Source: Lethocerus indicus (taxonomy: Eukaryota > Arthropoda > Insecta > Hemiptera > Belostomatidae). From it: DNA of 64,000 nt. This document shows positions 21,921 to 35,270 of this stretch, piece after piece. The first letter of the stretch is position 1. Each line of letters begins with the position of its first letter. The notes beneath the pieces were generated by a model that made no database searches, was not told the origin of the DNA, and worked only from the letters and a program-made list of their open reading frames with translations. The translations under genes were made by a program, and so were the position numbers. Location: positions 7,172,604-7,236,603 of the forward strand of contig JACDQD010000011.1 in assembly GCA_019843655.1 (NCBI GenBank), in the 5' to 3' direction.

Positions 21921-24900
21921 GCCAACCCCCCCATAATGAACTTAGCCCACAAGTATGCTCATTTGCCATTCCGCGTTTTATTGCGTCGCAATTAATTGCA
22001 AATGCCATACTACTTCGCTTTTTACGCCCACCATTCATGGAAGGTTTCTTGTAGGCACACAACTTTGGTTTTGCATTTTAGTAAAATGTCAGACGTAAAC
22101 AGGTCCAACAGGGGTTCGAAGTATTTACCTCGAGTGAATTTCCTATTTTCACCAGATATAATTAACCAAGAGATTACATTTTATTAATAATGTATCAATT
22201 AGTTGTTGCGTGTAGGTCACCGTGTTGTTATCCCTATTATGTTCCGTGTTCGTATAATAAAACGATTTTTTAAATTTCAATTCGCCTTTTGAACGCCTTC
22301 CTATAATGGATGCCGCATTGTAGAATGTGCCAATGACTGCAATCAATCCGTCGGTAAGCATTTTATCCGTTAAACAAAAGTCGAAGAGTAAACTGACGAA
22401 TCTTTCTTAGAAGAAGAGCCCCGTCGACATTTGAAATATTGTTGCCAATAAATTACGAAGCGGATGACTGGGCTCGGGTGATTTGAGAACGACGACCCTC
22501 TACTCGACTTTGTATCGGCCTCGGTGTAAAAGCAGCGGTGACTTGAAGATGTTTTTGAAGAGTCCTCTATTTGTATGGTTACAAACTCTCTCAACTCTCT
22601 AATCGGGGTATACATCGCAGAGGTTTGTTCGCGGTTATGCTGTTATGGTGTTAATCATAACACCGCGTGCATATGATAAGGTGGAAACGTGTTATTGACA
22701 TTAATTTAAATATTATTATGGTTTGGGGGGGGGGCTACAATTGGTTAGGAACATTATGCAGTGTGATGTTCTTTATGTTCTGTCACCTTTGGCTTGATAA
22801 ATAGTAGCTTCAGCCGGTTTCAGCTTTATGTTCTTATCTCATGATTAGGTAATGAGATGTCCAGATCACTATTCTGTCGGTCTTAGTGTTTACTAGGTAG
22901 TTGAACAATAGGGGGCACGAGGAATTTCGTTAATGCCATGAAAATAGTTAATTGATTGATGACTACATAAATAAATAGCCAATTAGATCTTTGAGATTAG
23001 CTAGGGAACATGGAAGCAATGAGGGTGATCATGACATTTACCTTGGTTACATAATCAAACGTAATCGTTCATGCGATCTTCCGATCCCACTCGCTGACCT
23101 GCTCCCATTGTAGACCGGTTTAGCGTTACTATCGTAAGTAACTGGCGCTACTGCCGACGGGGAGAAGCCGAAACCGGTAAAGCGTAGGCACTAATTGACG
23201 AGCGGAGACGGAAGATCGCAAGATTGATGGTATTCTGCGCGGACCTCCATAACGGGTATATTTATTAAAGTAGTAGTGGAAATTATTTCCATTCTTTGTA
23301 GTTGGCTGTCGAAGAAAGAAACGGAAAACTGGACTTCGTCTGTCTAAAGTGGGGGTGAAGCACGAGCCGAGGCGAAGTTCCAGGTGGGCTTTCCCCTTCC
23401 CTCCCCCCCTTGTTAATGAACTTGGCACAAAGAAGTGCGTAAAAAAGACCCCGGTTTATTTCAACGCGGACTTCACCCGTACATTAGGATTATTCACGAT
23501 TATTCTTTCTAAATTCAGAGACAATCCAAACGCCAGTCTTCGCGGTTCGTAACAAATGAAAAAACGGCTCCTAGGATAAGAGGGCAAAACGCTTTAAAAT
23601 ACGGTACAACGCTTACAACACGGCGGGTTTGAACGGCAGCGTAATCAACTTTGCATTTAAACGGTCTAGTGAAAAACTGATATTTTTTTTCGAACGCCAG
23701 TTCGACGCGTCTTAAAATTGAAGCGATAAAATGATAACCACCAAATTAAAACTCCGATCCCCGATGGTCTGTAGCATAATCGCTTGTCAGATTCTTTGTT
23801 TCCACTTCCCTATTTGGCTCTAAGTTAGACAGGTATTTCGCCCTCTTAATAATACCCAATTGCCTATTTTGCTTGCCATTAAAGCATTATACGGGCGCCA
23901 CTTCGTTTTTGTCCACTAAGCATACGAACGGTAAAAAGGTGAAAGCGAAAACAAAACAGAAGATCGCGACATAACGACTTGATATAATGAATCAAAGTGC
24001 AACAAGATATTGGTAGTGGTGACAATTTGGTTCGGCCAGTGGGCATAATTTAGTGAACGACGATATTATTGGTCAGTATCCGGTTTCGTGTCATTATTAG
24101 TTCTCTATTTATTTTCATGGCCTCATTTTAACCTGTCTCCCTTATGAAATTCGTCCACAATCATGGCGCTATCGATCCATACCCATACTGCCTGGGGGGG
24201 CTAGGAGCATGGGGCAGCTTGGCAAGCTTCCCCGGCTAATCAGTTTCTCGGACCCACTTCCTTAGATTAAATCAGGAGCCAATTCCTCGGAGTCGCCTCA
24301 GAATATCGCGCCACCTTCATAACGATCAACTATCCTTTATTTAAGTTGACCGGAAAGAAGTTATCGTAGCCGATATTTTAAAGCGAAAATGCAGCCGTAT
24401 GACAAAACGTGTCTGCAATTGAGCCGTGAGACAGGCTTTGGTCAATTTTATCGATCGTTCCGAAATTACTCCGCTTCTAAATTCGCTGTCCCTTTGCCAA
24501 GAGTGGAAAAGGTTGGGGCTAAACTGGAAAATACCGCGTTGTTCTGGAATAATTTATTTTAAACTGTGTTGTAATCCTTTGTTTGTCAGCTTCATTAACT
24601 GTATAAATTTACATTCGGAGTTGCAAGATATCATTTTATTTACTGCGTAGAAAAAATGTAAAACTGAAAAGTTATATTTACAGTCGCCCCTTCAATTCTA
24701 ACTAATAGTTACCGAGGCCTGTTCTGATTAGTGAATGTTCGGGTTAACTCGTGGCTGAAACATTAGAACTTATACTTGTTGTTTATCAAGGACCTAACAC
24801 CGAGAACATATATTACTGGAGAGTTGATACCCCATTGAAATTACTCTGTACAATACTAAATGTTCTTCAATCTAGAAATTAAGATCGCTGTTATGATTGT

Positions 24901-26100
24901 CAGTAACTGATAAGAATTAAAAAAAAGCTACAGGACAACCAGACTGTGTAAAATATTCACTTATTATACAGTATATAATATAATTTGATGAAATTAACCT
25001 AATTGAGAACAATGTGGCTCTCGAATATTACTTTAATAGTACTTTGATCCAATTTGTAGCTGTTATGTCGATAATATCAGTGGCAAAGCAGAGGATCGAT
25101 CCGGTTCTGCCCCATCTATTTTGGATTGCGTAACAGCTATTATATTTGGATGGCTATTCGGATGGCTGTGGCTGCAATCTTGGTCGTAATTAATTCAAAT
25201 CTTATCGCCCCTTTAGCCACAAGACAATATATCCTACTTATTGAACCGATCTAACCGGCAACAACGACACTTTAGACTAAAACATAAAATTTTAGTGGCG
25301 GTTCAGTAATTCCTGAATTGAGTACAGTATGTGTAATAAATTTTTATTTACATTGTAGCCGTGATAAGATTATCTGGCATAGAAAAAATAATATATAAAT
25401 ATGACTTGGGAAATTGGGTTTGTTCACTGTTCTGAATTTAAAAAGTAATATTGGGGTCGATAAACATGTATTGGTTCTATGGCTTTTTACTCAAATTCCA
25501 AATTGGGATTACAACTACACCTAGTTATTACTAGAAATACTACAAAATTGTAAATCCTTTTTTATACTTTCATTCTTTTCCAGGTTCAGTTGGTTGCAGT
25601 TGCGGCGTAGCGGCATGCAGCTGAAGCGGAGCTCGTGAAGGTAGGAAATAATCAGTACTCATTAATCCCAAATAATTTAGAATAACAAATTAGGTTGAAA
25701 ACGAATAAATTCTTGAGCTATATAAGGTTCATACAACGCCGGCCATCCGAGGTTCTTCCAACGGCAAATTAGTGATAAGACGTTTAACACATTTATCTTT
25801 ACACCATTAATATAAGGGGGTGGGGAAATAAACAAGATAACAAAGTAGGTGTGCGCTCTAACTGTGTAAAATGAGAATTCACAAGATATTTGATTAAGCT
25901 ATGAGATTATCTGTTGAAATCGTTCGCTAATTTGTTAGATGTTGATAAAATAATTATATGCCATCAAAAAATAGATAACACGAAATGAAGTAGCGCTGGG
26001 GAATTATAAAAACGGTGATTTAGGTTAGAATCAATTCATATAATAATTCCCGTGTTCTGAACTGTAAAGGGATTAAATGACTGTACAAAGAATACCGAAT
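21921..26100. other. Unique-looking non-coding stretch
   Basis: This stretch is mixed-composition DNA without recognisable genes. It contains small landmarks only: a G run at 22724-22734, an IR of GGTGTTA/TAACACC type at 22647-22664, the hammerhead-like motif at 23145-23185, and CCGGTTTC at 22814 and 24080. Frames reach 99 codons (23129-23428, minus) without a recognisable motif. Confidence 0.45.
23145..23185 (+). ncRNA. Hammerhead-ribozyme-like relic (copy A)
   Basis: GCGCT (23145-23149) can pair with AGCGT (23181-23185). Between them lie CTGCCGA (23151-23157), a possible short stem (CGG...CC), GAAA and then ACCGGTA. This order is that of a type I hammerhead core (CUGANGA, stem II, GAAA, a palindromic stem III such as ACCGGU, then H). 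One core base differs (A to C in CUGANGA) and an A-A mismatch sits next to the core. It is probably inactive if it is a hammerhead at all. The identification is inference from motif order. Confidence 0.3.
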
Positions 26101-26720
26101 GAACGTGCTAATTGTTCAATGGAGCCCGCTGCAACGCTGATCGGGGCGATCAACAGGGTCTGTTCGTCCGTTCCGCCGGATCCATTCCTGCCCCAGTGCA
26201 CCGTATTTATTTATTTTTTTCCATAAGCGCGCCTCTCGAAATGATTGCGCAGACTAAAAACGCATTAGGCAGCGAAGCATTTTCTCGGCTTCACTTTTTA
26301 AGCCGACCCCCCCCCCTATAGCCAAAAAAACAAAGCTAATAATTGAAAGGGAGGCGAGTGAAAACGGAACAAAGGAAAATTGGCGCCCCCCCCCCCCTCC
26401 CACCATCCCTTGACCTTTTCCCGGGCGGTCGAGAGGATTTTTCGTGCTCGGCCTCCGCGGTCAATCACCAGACAGAAGGTCGCGCATTTTCAGAGTCGGT
26501 TTACTTTTATTGGGATTGAGGAGATGGGGCGAGGAGCGATGGGTAGCGAGGGGGGGGGGCCGAAAAAGTCCTTTATAGTCTGTGGGACCGGTCGCGGTCT
26601 CTCCCCGGGCAACGTCTTTTCTTAATAATTCCTTCCTTTTTTTGAGTCCTCCGAGGAGGAGAAGGAGAGAGCCTCCCTCTCGGATATAACGGCCGTCGAT
26701 TTTATCTCTGGGCCGGGCTA
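26100..26720. other. GC-rich islet with C and G homopolymer runs
   Basis: The islet contains C runs at 26306-26315 and 26386-26397, a G run at 26550-26558, and dense CpG. Overlapping frames on both strands (69-133 codons) are proline, arginine or leucine rich and reflect composition. No domain is recognised. Confidence 0.45.
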
Positions 26721-27783
26721 GGGGGACGCTAGTGATTTTAATTAATTTTTTTGTTCTTTGTTCCTCGATCCTTCCATAACCCGATGAAAAGAGAAGTTTA
26801 GGGGCTTCTCGTGTGTAGAATTCAGGCGTCCACACAGTTCCAAGATTCGGTTGGATATGCACTTTTTTATTATTTTTTAAATATGCTCCAAATCAACACA
26901 GCGACTTACCCAGTATGAAACGTATGAAATGTGATAGATAGAACCTATTACAGGTGGTAGAATATTACAGCTAGCGAATAGAATTCAAGATAGAATATTT
27001 TACGACTTATACATCTTAACCCGAAGCATGCACTAGGTCGTTATACAATTACACAAAATTTTTACACTTTCTATTAGCTCTTTAAAATCGCGGTTATTTA
27101 AAAGAAAAATGTTGACACTTGTCAAATTGAAATGATCAGTCACAGAGAGTTTTAATATAATTTTCTGGCAAATATCCTTGGAATCGGTGAGGCGACGAAA
27201 ATGCGCTGTCATGGCGCAATAACCGACGGCCAACCGCCTTACCCGTGTTCCCATCGGCTTCGAACCCATTTACATATTTTATAGAATTTCCACGGTGTAT
27301 GGACAACCTGATTACATTTGTAGCGAGAAACACTTCTTAGACACATCAATTACTTGGAGAGCGCTACTCGTTTTTAGACTCGTGGATTTTATTTTCCACG
27401 ACGGAGACGTAACGAGGAGAAGAATCAAAATTAATATATTAGCATTCAATTATATGTTTTTAAAACTATTCAAGTTGCAATAGCTCTCTCCCGTCTCTGT
27501 ATTTTCTGCGTTTGGGGTAACGAAACCGCGGAGCATTTTGGAGGCTTAAAATGTGTGCAGGTATCTAAAGCAAAAACCGGACAGAGATATTAATTCAACA
27601 CTCATTTTCCCCCCCGACTGGCACTCAAGGTGAGTACACACTCAGGCTTTGAGTACTCGCTCTCAACGGCGTTGTAGCGTCCACACCCCTTCATGGGGTA
27701 AGAACCCAAGCTTTACTCGTAGACATGTACGTAAACTGGTATTTTTTCGAATTTCCCCGACCCACCCTCTCTCTCTGTTTTCG

Positions 27784-27814
<31 letters not shown>

Positions 27815-28259
27815 TGAAAAGTGTAATATACAATCAGACGGGATGACACCAATTTTATGAATCAACTGTATTTTCTCTTTAAATTTCAGAAACTGTAAAA
27901 TATTCAATTCAATTCCACAATCAAATAATTTTAATAGATTTATTTGAAATAATGAAATTGACTCCCTTTTTATGGACAAAAGTTTTAAGACTTTGAATAC
28001 AATTGTAACCATAATAGTTTCTTTATTTCAACTAAACCTAATAATAAAGAGAAAAGACCATTGATTTATAAAATTGCGGTTACTCAGTTTGTGTGTTTTT
28101 AAATGTATATATTTGAAAAAATGGAGTTATTATAGCATATGTAGTTAGAACAAATGTTATACAACTGGTCGTATTTATTATGAATAAAATTTAGGTTGTC
28201 CTCATTCAAAATAGTATTAGTTATATGCTTTATGGTTTTAAGGATTGTTCCGATAGGGG
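26721..28259. other. AT-richer non-coding stretch
   Basis: No supported gene was found. It holds a CT run followed by the (TA)n microsatellite at 27785-27807. The 99-codon minus-strand frame across it encodes an IYIYIYIY run from the microsatellite and is not a gene. Confidence 0.45.
27785..27807. repeat. (TA)n microsatellite
   Basis: An uninterrupted run of about 11 TA dinucleotides follows a CTCTCTCTC stretch. It is likely length-polymorphic. Confidence 0.95.
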
Positions 28260-28790
28260 TTGTATTTTAACGCTGAAACTGTATTATTGGCAGGATTGGT
28301 GCCGTCGGTTGTGACGGGGGCTAGCGCGAGACAAGTTTTTCTGTCGAGAAAAAGAAGCCGACCGAGCGAGCGAGCGGGATTACGGTCCAAATTTATTCGG
28401 ATTATTCAAAGAATCTCCGGGGGCCGCCCGTTCGGAGACCGCCGTCGAATAGCCGCGGACAAAGGGTCATTTTGAATTTTGACAGCGCCACGGGCAACAG
28501 ATGTTAAGATTATCCCCCGTGTTGCTCTTTTCGAGAGGGAAAGCTTCATAGCGAGAGGCTGAGGCCGATTTATTCCCTTTGCCGGCGTTCCTGCGACTGG
28601 TTCCGCCCTATCGGCCGGGGACCGGTTTCAGCTTTTCGCCATCTTCAGCGAGCTCGCCCACCCTGAAAACGGGGCCCGTTTATCTAAGATTTATAGGCGC
28701 CGGCGAGTGTACCCAAAAGGGAACGGTTTTATTTAGAAAATCGGGTATATTCGTGCACTATCAAGCCGAATCGGGCGGTTGATGAAATTA
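28260..28790. other. GC- and CpG-rich islet
   Basis: CpG-dense text (GACCGAGCGAGCGAGCGGG, GGGGCCGCCCG, GCCGGCG) spans about 500 bp between AT-rich flanks. Two plus-strand frames of about 70 codons end inside it, and both are arginine or proline rich without a motif. It includes hammerhead-like copy D. Confidence 0.4.
28622..28650 (-). ncRNA. Hammerhead-core-like motif without flanking stem (copy D)
   Basis: On the minus strand CTGAAGA (complement of 28642-28648) is followed by TGGCGAAAAGCT, then GAAACCGGTC. The CUGANGA and GAAA core segments and the ACCGGU palindrome plus C are all intact here. I cannot find a good complementary stem I in the flanks, so it may be a fragment or a chance match inside a GC-rich islet. 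Confidence 0.22.
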
Positions 28791-31700
28791 TTCGTCCTTA
28801 TAGGGATATCTTTTGTTTATTAATTTCATTCCTTTTGGCGTGTGCCTGGATTTTTCCCCGTCCTCTCTGAGTGTCGCATGCGACGGGCAAGACCCGTTTG
28901 TGAAGGGCGTAGTTTGGAGATCTACATATCGGTTACTGTTCAATGTGGAATGGGGCCCAAAACCTGTATACGCACTTCAACATGAAAAATACATAGGCAC
29001 CAAAGGGTGGCTACATTGGAAATTATGTTGGACTTATCACAAAGCATTTTTTAAATTACTAACCAATTTCATATTAACTTACACTATAAACTATTAACTA
29101 ATGCAAAGAGGTATTAATGACAGAATAGTATAATAAAATATAATGTCTTAGATTAATGTTAAAATAACCAAATAAATTTATTATCAGATAATGACATTAT
29201 CTGCACTAATATGAAATTTCATTTTAATTTTCCTTTATTTGTGCGACTCGTGGTAAATCAGAGTGTAATGAAATAACATAATAACTACCGTGTGATATGT
29301 TAGTATTTGTTACCATAGCTTGCATTCGTTTTATTTTTAATAAATTCAAGTTTAATCGAATTGAGCAGCAATGTTTGAACGGTTTACATCAAAATATTTT
29401 AACGTATTACAGCGTAATTTTTTCTATTATTTTACTATCGCTATTTTGTTATTACTATCACATTGTAAATAGTCAGACTGTACACTTTTAAAGGCCGCCT
29501 TAATAAATCAAGCCGCCTAATTTGTGTTGTTTTCTAGTCGTTAACGCCGGCGTCTGGCAAATAGGTTTTGAGGACGGCCCTCGGTTCCGCCAACGTCAGC
29601 CACCTGCGTTGTCCAATATTTGTTTGCCTTTTTCAAAGCCAAGTTTACAATCGCAATATAAATTCGAACGCCCGAGCGACTCCCCTACTACGTCATTGGA
29701 GTTCCAGTTTACAAACCGATTCGGTGTTTGTCAACAACAGATACGACCTTTACCTCTAAAAATAACAAAGGGAGTCCAGTCGGGGCCCCGGCCTAGAGTC
29801 AGTCGCAGCCGGACGTACCGTTCATTGTCCCAGACCAAGCTGAATACAACCGATTAATATTTCCCTCTTTAATTTCAATCTCTTTTCCCCTTTCGAATTC
29901 GCACGAAGACCCCACAACAACGAGAGAATGTCACTGCCAAATAGTCACGAACGGCAGCACAGTTGTATACCAAAATGCAGATTAAATGTCGTAATCTGCG
30001 TACAAATATTAGGACGAGTCTCACCTAAAGTTTATATCGAATAATTGCCGTTGTATACTAGCGATAATCCTCTTCTGGAAGTAATTAATTAAAAATTGGT
30101 CGATTTTGTCTTGGTCAACGGAGAGCCCCATGGTTCTGGTGATTTTATACAGGCACATATGTAAATATTCTGGAACACAGCATTCTCCATTTAATCATCC
30201 TCGCACTTTATTATTTTAATGGATATTTCAAAAATGTGATCCCTATAGGGCCAGGTTTCTGAACAAAATGTTAAAATATCCTGAAATCCCCAAAAGTTTA
30301 CTTTCATTATCGGCCAAATTTCATGCTATTTTTTAAATTTACGAATTAAAGTTACTAATTTCAAGTAACATTCTGCTCCGGATATACGTTCGACGATTAT
30401 TTAAAAGTTAAAAGTGGTATTTGGGTTAATTTTATCGAGTTCAATTTGTATTTAATTTATACACGGGTAAGTGTAATTTTTCCTTCCTTATAAATTCGGT
30501 TTTGTTTGAGCCGACGCAGAGGAGACGCTCCACCTAATTCCCTTTCGGTTCGACTTTCCCTCTCTTCACATTCCACACCATTTATATTATATTATGTTGA
30601 GCCTGTTCTCGTTTCTGGGATTTCGAAAGAGAGCGGTTCGGATTATTGGCATCGCGTCTTCTGAGCTTTGTACCATCCTTGCGAACGTATTTCCCTTATG
30701 ATTTATCTTATAGTCATAGAAATCTTTTAATATTGTCACATATTGTCTATTACTAAATGAAATTCCGAATTACATTAACGCCCAATCCAAATACTGTCAA
30801 TATTTTTAATATGATATGCAAGCTTTTAAACCATATTTTAATTTTATATCCAGTTTTTATTTGTTCCCAAAGAACTCTCTAGAAAATCACTTATCGGTGC
30901 CATTATCGAACCAACAAAAAATAAAACTGACAGAGACAGATCACAAAGTTATAAGTTATACTATCTTTGAAATGCATCTATTTCAACGTTTATTTGGTCC
31001 TTACAACTGATGAAGTTTCAATTGCATTACTTTACCGACATTACAATTGCGGAAAACCCATTGGGTGCATTAACTCGATTGGCCCCGCTGCCCGCTGTAC
31101 AACTGAGCTAAGTAATTACATTTTATTCGTCTTCCTCTTCCGCTTCCTCAGACACGTTCAACTCTTGGGATATCTCCGATTGTGTCCAGCGATTATAGAA
31201 AATATCATTTAGTTTTATCGCTGACTATCACTGAACTGCGGAAATTCCTAACGGTAGTCGGAGTAGTTGGAGCATAAAAGAATAAAGGTATGAATTATTT
31301 CCATATAGTATTAACGACAGTAAAACCGAGGTATTCTCAAATAATAAATGTGGATACATAGAGTTTCTTTGAGCACTCTAGATATTATACATTGTCCTAT
31401 AATATGGCCCATATTTTCTCGTAGGGATTTACTTATCTACTATACATTATACTATTTAGTTTCTATATTCAATAAATTATGATATGTTCCAATATAAGAG
31501 CGATATATTACCGAAGAGACGCTGGGTTGCTATATTATTCCACTCTTCCCATTATTGACAATTTGTTTTCGACTCTCAAAGAATGGAAAGGTTTTGCTCT
31601 ATACAATAACAGCGTGATGTAAATACTCAAAGCTGACATGAACATGTTAATGAGTTTACCTTGGAATGTATAAATAAATATTTGTTCATCTTTCGTCCGG

Positions 31701-32548
31701 GGATCGAAATGAACTCAGTTTATTCCGTTTTGGTTTCGGTATCTCTCGGCCAGGTGCTGTGGGGTGGCGGTAGGGGTTGGAGCCAGTACGAATTTCCTCA
31801 GCCCTCGCCTCCCCCAGTCGTTGAATAAAATATTTATAGAGGGGTTTGCCAGGGGGTTCGGAATATTACCCGAGTGATTTTCCGCCTTGTCTCGATTGTA
31901 CGGTCCGAGCCCGGGCGGAATTCGGTTTCACCTCATCGCCTATAATTCAGGACAAAGCTAAATATTATTAGTGTAATAACATGAAATATTAAAATTCTTT
32001 GGTTTAGTCATAGACCTATTTTTGTGTCTCAGATAGGCCCCGGATTAAACGTCTCTTAAATTTTATGAATGTGTCCGGGTGGAAAATGAATAAAATTATA
32101 CAAAAAATAGGTACAAGCTAGACGTTTCGTGGTAGGGAATCGAAACCTTCTTCTTGAATCGGTCCCAGCTCTCGTGATAGCCCCCTCCCTCATCTGATAT
32201 GCGGAAGGGCGCTCAATAATTTGGAATAGAAGATCCAAAAGTGTATTTTTCGAGAGGATTTTTTAGTATAGACAGTCGAACGTAAGGACAGTTTGACTGC
32301 CATAATTCACGATTAGGGTGGGATTTAGCGGGGCGCTTGGGACTAAACTTGAACACGAGAACGAAACGACGGTCCTGCTAAGACTCCTCCACAGCCGATC
32401 ACTTACGAAAGAGTTAATAATTTACAACCTTATTTTGAAAACACCAAGCTGTCTAATTCCTACAAAAGCCTCCTCATAAGCCTTCGTAAAATCGGTAACG
32501 CTAAAAATCGGAAAGTCCCGTTCGTTGACGAACTAGTACCTTATCGAC
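28791..32548. other. Non-coding stretch with a small stem-loop
   Basis: The stretch is mostly AT-rich. One clean stem-loop (GCAGATTA, 7-nt loop, TAATCTGC) lies at 29977-29999. A 111-codon plus frame (29522-29857) has no recognisable motif and crosses a local CpG-rich patch. Nothing else was identified. Confidence 0.45.
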
Positions 32549-32640
32549 ATTTTATTTTATTTTATTCTCCATTCTGGTCGGTGTTTGCGAGAGTTCTGCT
32601 CTCAATACTGCCTGCTGCGACTGGCTAGTAACCTCAGAAG
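32549..32640 (+). repeat. Dispersed diverged repeat, copy 1
   Basis: ATTTTATTTTATTCTCC, then TCTGGTCGGTGTTTGCGAGA, CTCTCAATACTGCCTG and CGAC align with 63397-63486 in the same order and strand. The second copy reads TCTGGTTGGCATTTGTGAAA, CTCTCAAGACTGCCTG and CGAC. About 8 bp are inserted here. The pair is likely remnants of an old mobile or dispersed repeat. Confidence 0.5.
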
Positions 32641-35270
32641 TGAATCATTCCCCATCGTTGGTCCGTTCCCGGCTTCAGCTTCCTCTCCCGAATCTATTAC
32701 CTAACCGATATGAAAACCACTCGACCAATCGAACTAGGCCTACGGAATCGAGTCGTTGGGATCAGCCGAGTGGTCAAAATTAAAACGGCCCGTGGCCATT
32801 TGTTAAGGATCTAGTTTTGTTATCACATCTATTCATCCTACACTCGAGTCTACTGGGTAGGGCCCCGGTAGACTGGTCCCAGACGGTGGAATCCCCGCAG
32901 TTGCCGCGTTATCAGATCAAGTCCCCTGGTCTGCCCCCGAAATAGCCGGAAGTAGATCTGGCCGCCCGGGGCCGGGGGGACTTCACCTTGACACGTGGCC
33001 CTCTCACTCCCACTCTCCCCGCCCTCTCGCCCCGAGAGGGCCGCCGCTCTTTTCTTTGGACGTGTTCTCGGGATGAGGGACGGGGGGCGGGAGGAATTTG
33101 AGGGAAATTTTCGTTTAATTGCCAGCAACATTAAAAGAGGCGGCACTGACTTATAGTGCCGCATTTTTATACTACCGCCCGTCCCAGAACTCTTTCCCAA
33201 CGTTTAGAAATCGATTCACTCCTACAACATTACTTTTAGGCATGCTTGTATATATTCCCGTATATGTCCTATATACATTCGTACGTTTAACTGTTTCAAT
33301 GACACGTTTTTATGGCACTAATAAAATGTGGGCCATAATCCCCACTGAGTTTCCTACTTTTTTCATTTTTCGTGTTAGGTTTAAATCACGTGGGCACTTC
33401 CATTTCAGGTATCTTTAAAGAACGTTTGGGATGTCAGGAGTATGTAGAGTTTGGGACCAAATTTAACTAAGTAAACTCCATTTAATTCGTACTCATGATA
33501 AAACAACATTACGCCTCTCAAAGGGGGTTTACCGCCCACAGTCTGGAGCCGAAGACACCAACTCCAACGTTATTGAATATTCAGCGTCTAATAGTCATTT
33601 ATCTGACTGTGTACTAAGATGACATCCCAGTCTGGGACCATCGGAATAGTTTTCTATTTGAACAGAAACTTAAATAGGTACACTGTAGCCTATAGAGAGT
33701 TCGGGATTTCATTCCGGATTTTATTTGCATTTTTACGATAGTCTTAATTCAACATTAGTTCTTTCTGATAGGTTCAATAGTACATCGAAATCCCTCATAC
33801 ACGTTTAACTATTACTCGCGTACAGATTATTCCCTAGATAAATATTCTCATCTCAGACTTCTCTCACCGCAATTAAGAGTCCTTAATGCTAACGTAATAT
33901 TGAATGGGTTATACTTGAACACTCCGCAGTCCAATGTAACAGCACACGTCACTTTAATTAACAATTATCGACCAAATAGCCGTTGAGGAGAAGTCGAAAC
34001 CGGGCTATCAGGATACCAATTAGACGAGGCTTACCTTGCGAACTCAAGGTAACAATGTTAAACAGTATTAAATTAAGGACGGACTGTTTCTCATGTCCGC
34101 TTTAATGTAAATCCCCAATTCGCCAAGACCCTAGTCGATATTAAAAAGTAATCCTAAAATCCTAAAGTAATCGTATTAACAACTTGAGTCGCCATCGTCA
34201 GTAGCATTCCTTCAATGAGCCGCCTACTCAATCATTGCGAAATTATATAAATTTTATTTGTTTTATCAAATAATAACAAGTATTGTCGTTGACATTAAAA
34301 ACCAGGTGTTCGTTTTGTGGAAGCAATCCAGGGTTGTAATAGTTATAACTTCTACGCGACAGTAATTTTCGGTCTCGTAGGAAAGATAAAGTGCACGGTA
34401 AAAAGCATTAAATAATTCCTCCCGAGCTCTAATACGAGCGAGAATGCGTCTTCTCCAACGGGTGGGCGGTGGGCGTCCCAAACCGTGGAATTATGGCTCG
34501 CCGCCTGAGATAAGGCGCGTTAGATGTTAGAAAGAGTAATGTTAAATGGATTGTGGTGGGGACTGCAGTCTGGTCTAAGTCTGGAGACCTCTGGGCAAAC
34601 AAACTCCTTATCTAAAAACAATGCCTACACCCTTCTCTCGGTAACGGGCAAATAGTGTAAGTAAGGCCGGAGAAAGACGTAAGGCCCATTTCCATATGTA
34701 ACGAGGCGATTTAAAACTTAAAACGCTACTGCTGTATGAAGCGGGTAAAAACATGAATTATGAACTCTTATGTAAAAAAAAGTTTATAACCTTTAATTGA
34801 TTTTTCCCGAAAACATTTATGAATAATACTAAAAGGTTAATTTCTTAGTTAAACTGGTACATCACTTCTGATTGACAAATTCGAGAAAGTTAGTCTATAG
34901 ATGTAAGAACGCGATAGTAATGAAGTACATTATGTGTGGTAATAATATTAGGAATTCGATGAACAAATCCACACAGAATCAAACTCTTCAAAGAGGATTC
35001 GATATCTCCCTTCCAATTCGATTGAATGTTTCACGGCTTAGCCAATTGACTCTAATATTTAAAATATGTACCATATAATAAGATAAAATTAGGTATTCCT
35101 TTAAAATCTGAGTTCAAAATCAAGAACGTATTTGGAATATAAAATATTTTATCATTCTTTAGCACTAAATTTACTTCGTTTGCTGTTTGTGTTTTGGCTA
35201 AATTTATTTTAAAAAAATTAAATCAGAGAACTGAGCCATACATCGACCGTTTTATGCGAGGTCCCAGCTG
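32641..35270. other. Non-coding stretch with GC-rich islet at 32850-33110
   Basis: The islet (CCCGGGGCCGGGGGGACTTC-type text, then a pyrimidine stretch CTCTCACTCCCACTCTCC) gives a basic, serine/arginine-rich 116-codon minus frame that I regard as compositional. The rest is AT-richer. It includes hammerhead-like copy B at 33972-34012. No gene is recognised. Confidence 0.45.
33972..34012 (+). ncRNA. Hammerhead-ribozyme-like relic (copy B)
   Basis: CC..ATAG (33972-33979) can pair with CTAT..GG (34005-34012) across a 2x2 internal loop. Enclosed are CCGTTGA (33980-33986), a short purine stretch and GAAACCGGG (33996-34004). The text GAGAAG(T/C)CGAAACCGG is shared with copy A, so the two may descend from one repeat family. 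Two core positions deviate from CUGANGA and the U after stem III is replaced by G, so cleavage activity is unlikely. Confidence 0.28.

Noticed and set aside
26461..26862. 133-codon minus-strand frame
   Set aside because: It lies in a GC-rich islet with homopolymer runs and contains a LLLLLGG compositional run. No motif is present.
31070..31125. Minus-strand tRNA D-arm-like text (TTAGCTCAGTTGTACAGC)
   Set aside because: No acceptor stem, anticodon arm or GGTTCGAATCC-type T arm could be placed, so it is a chance match.
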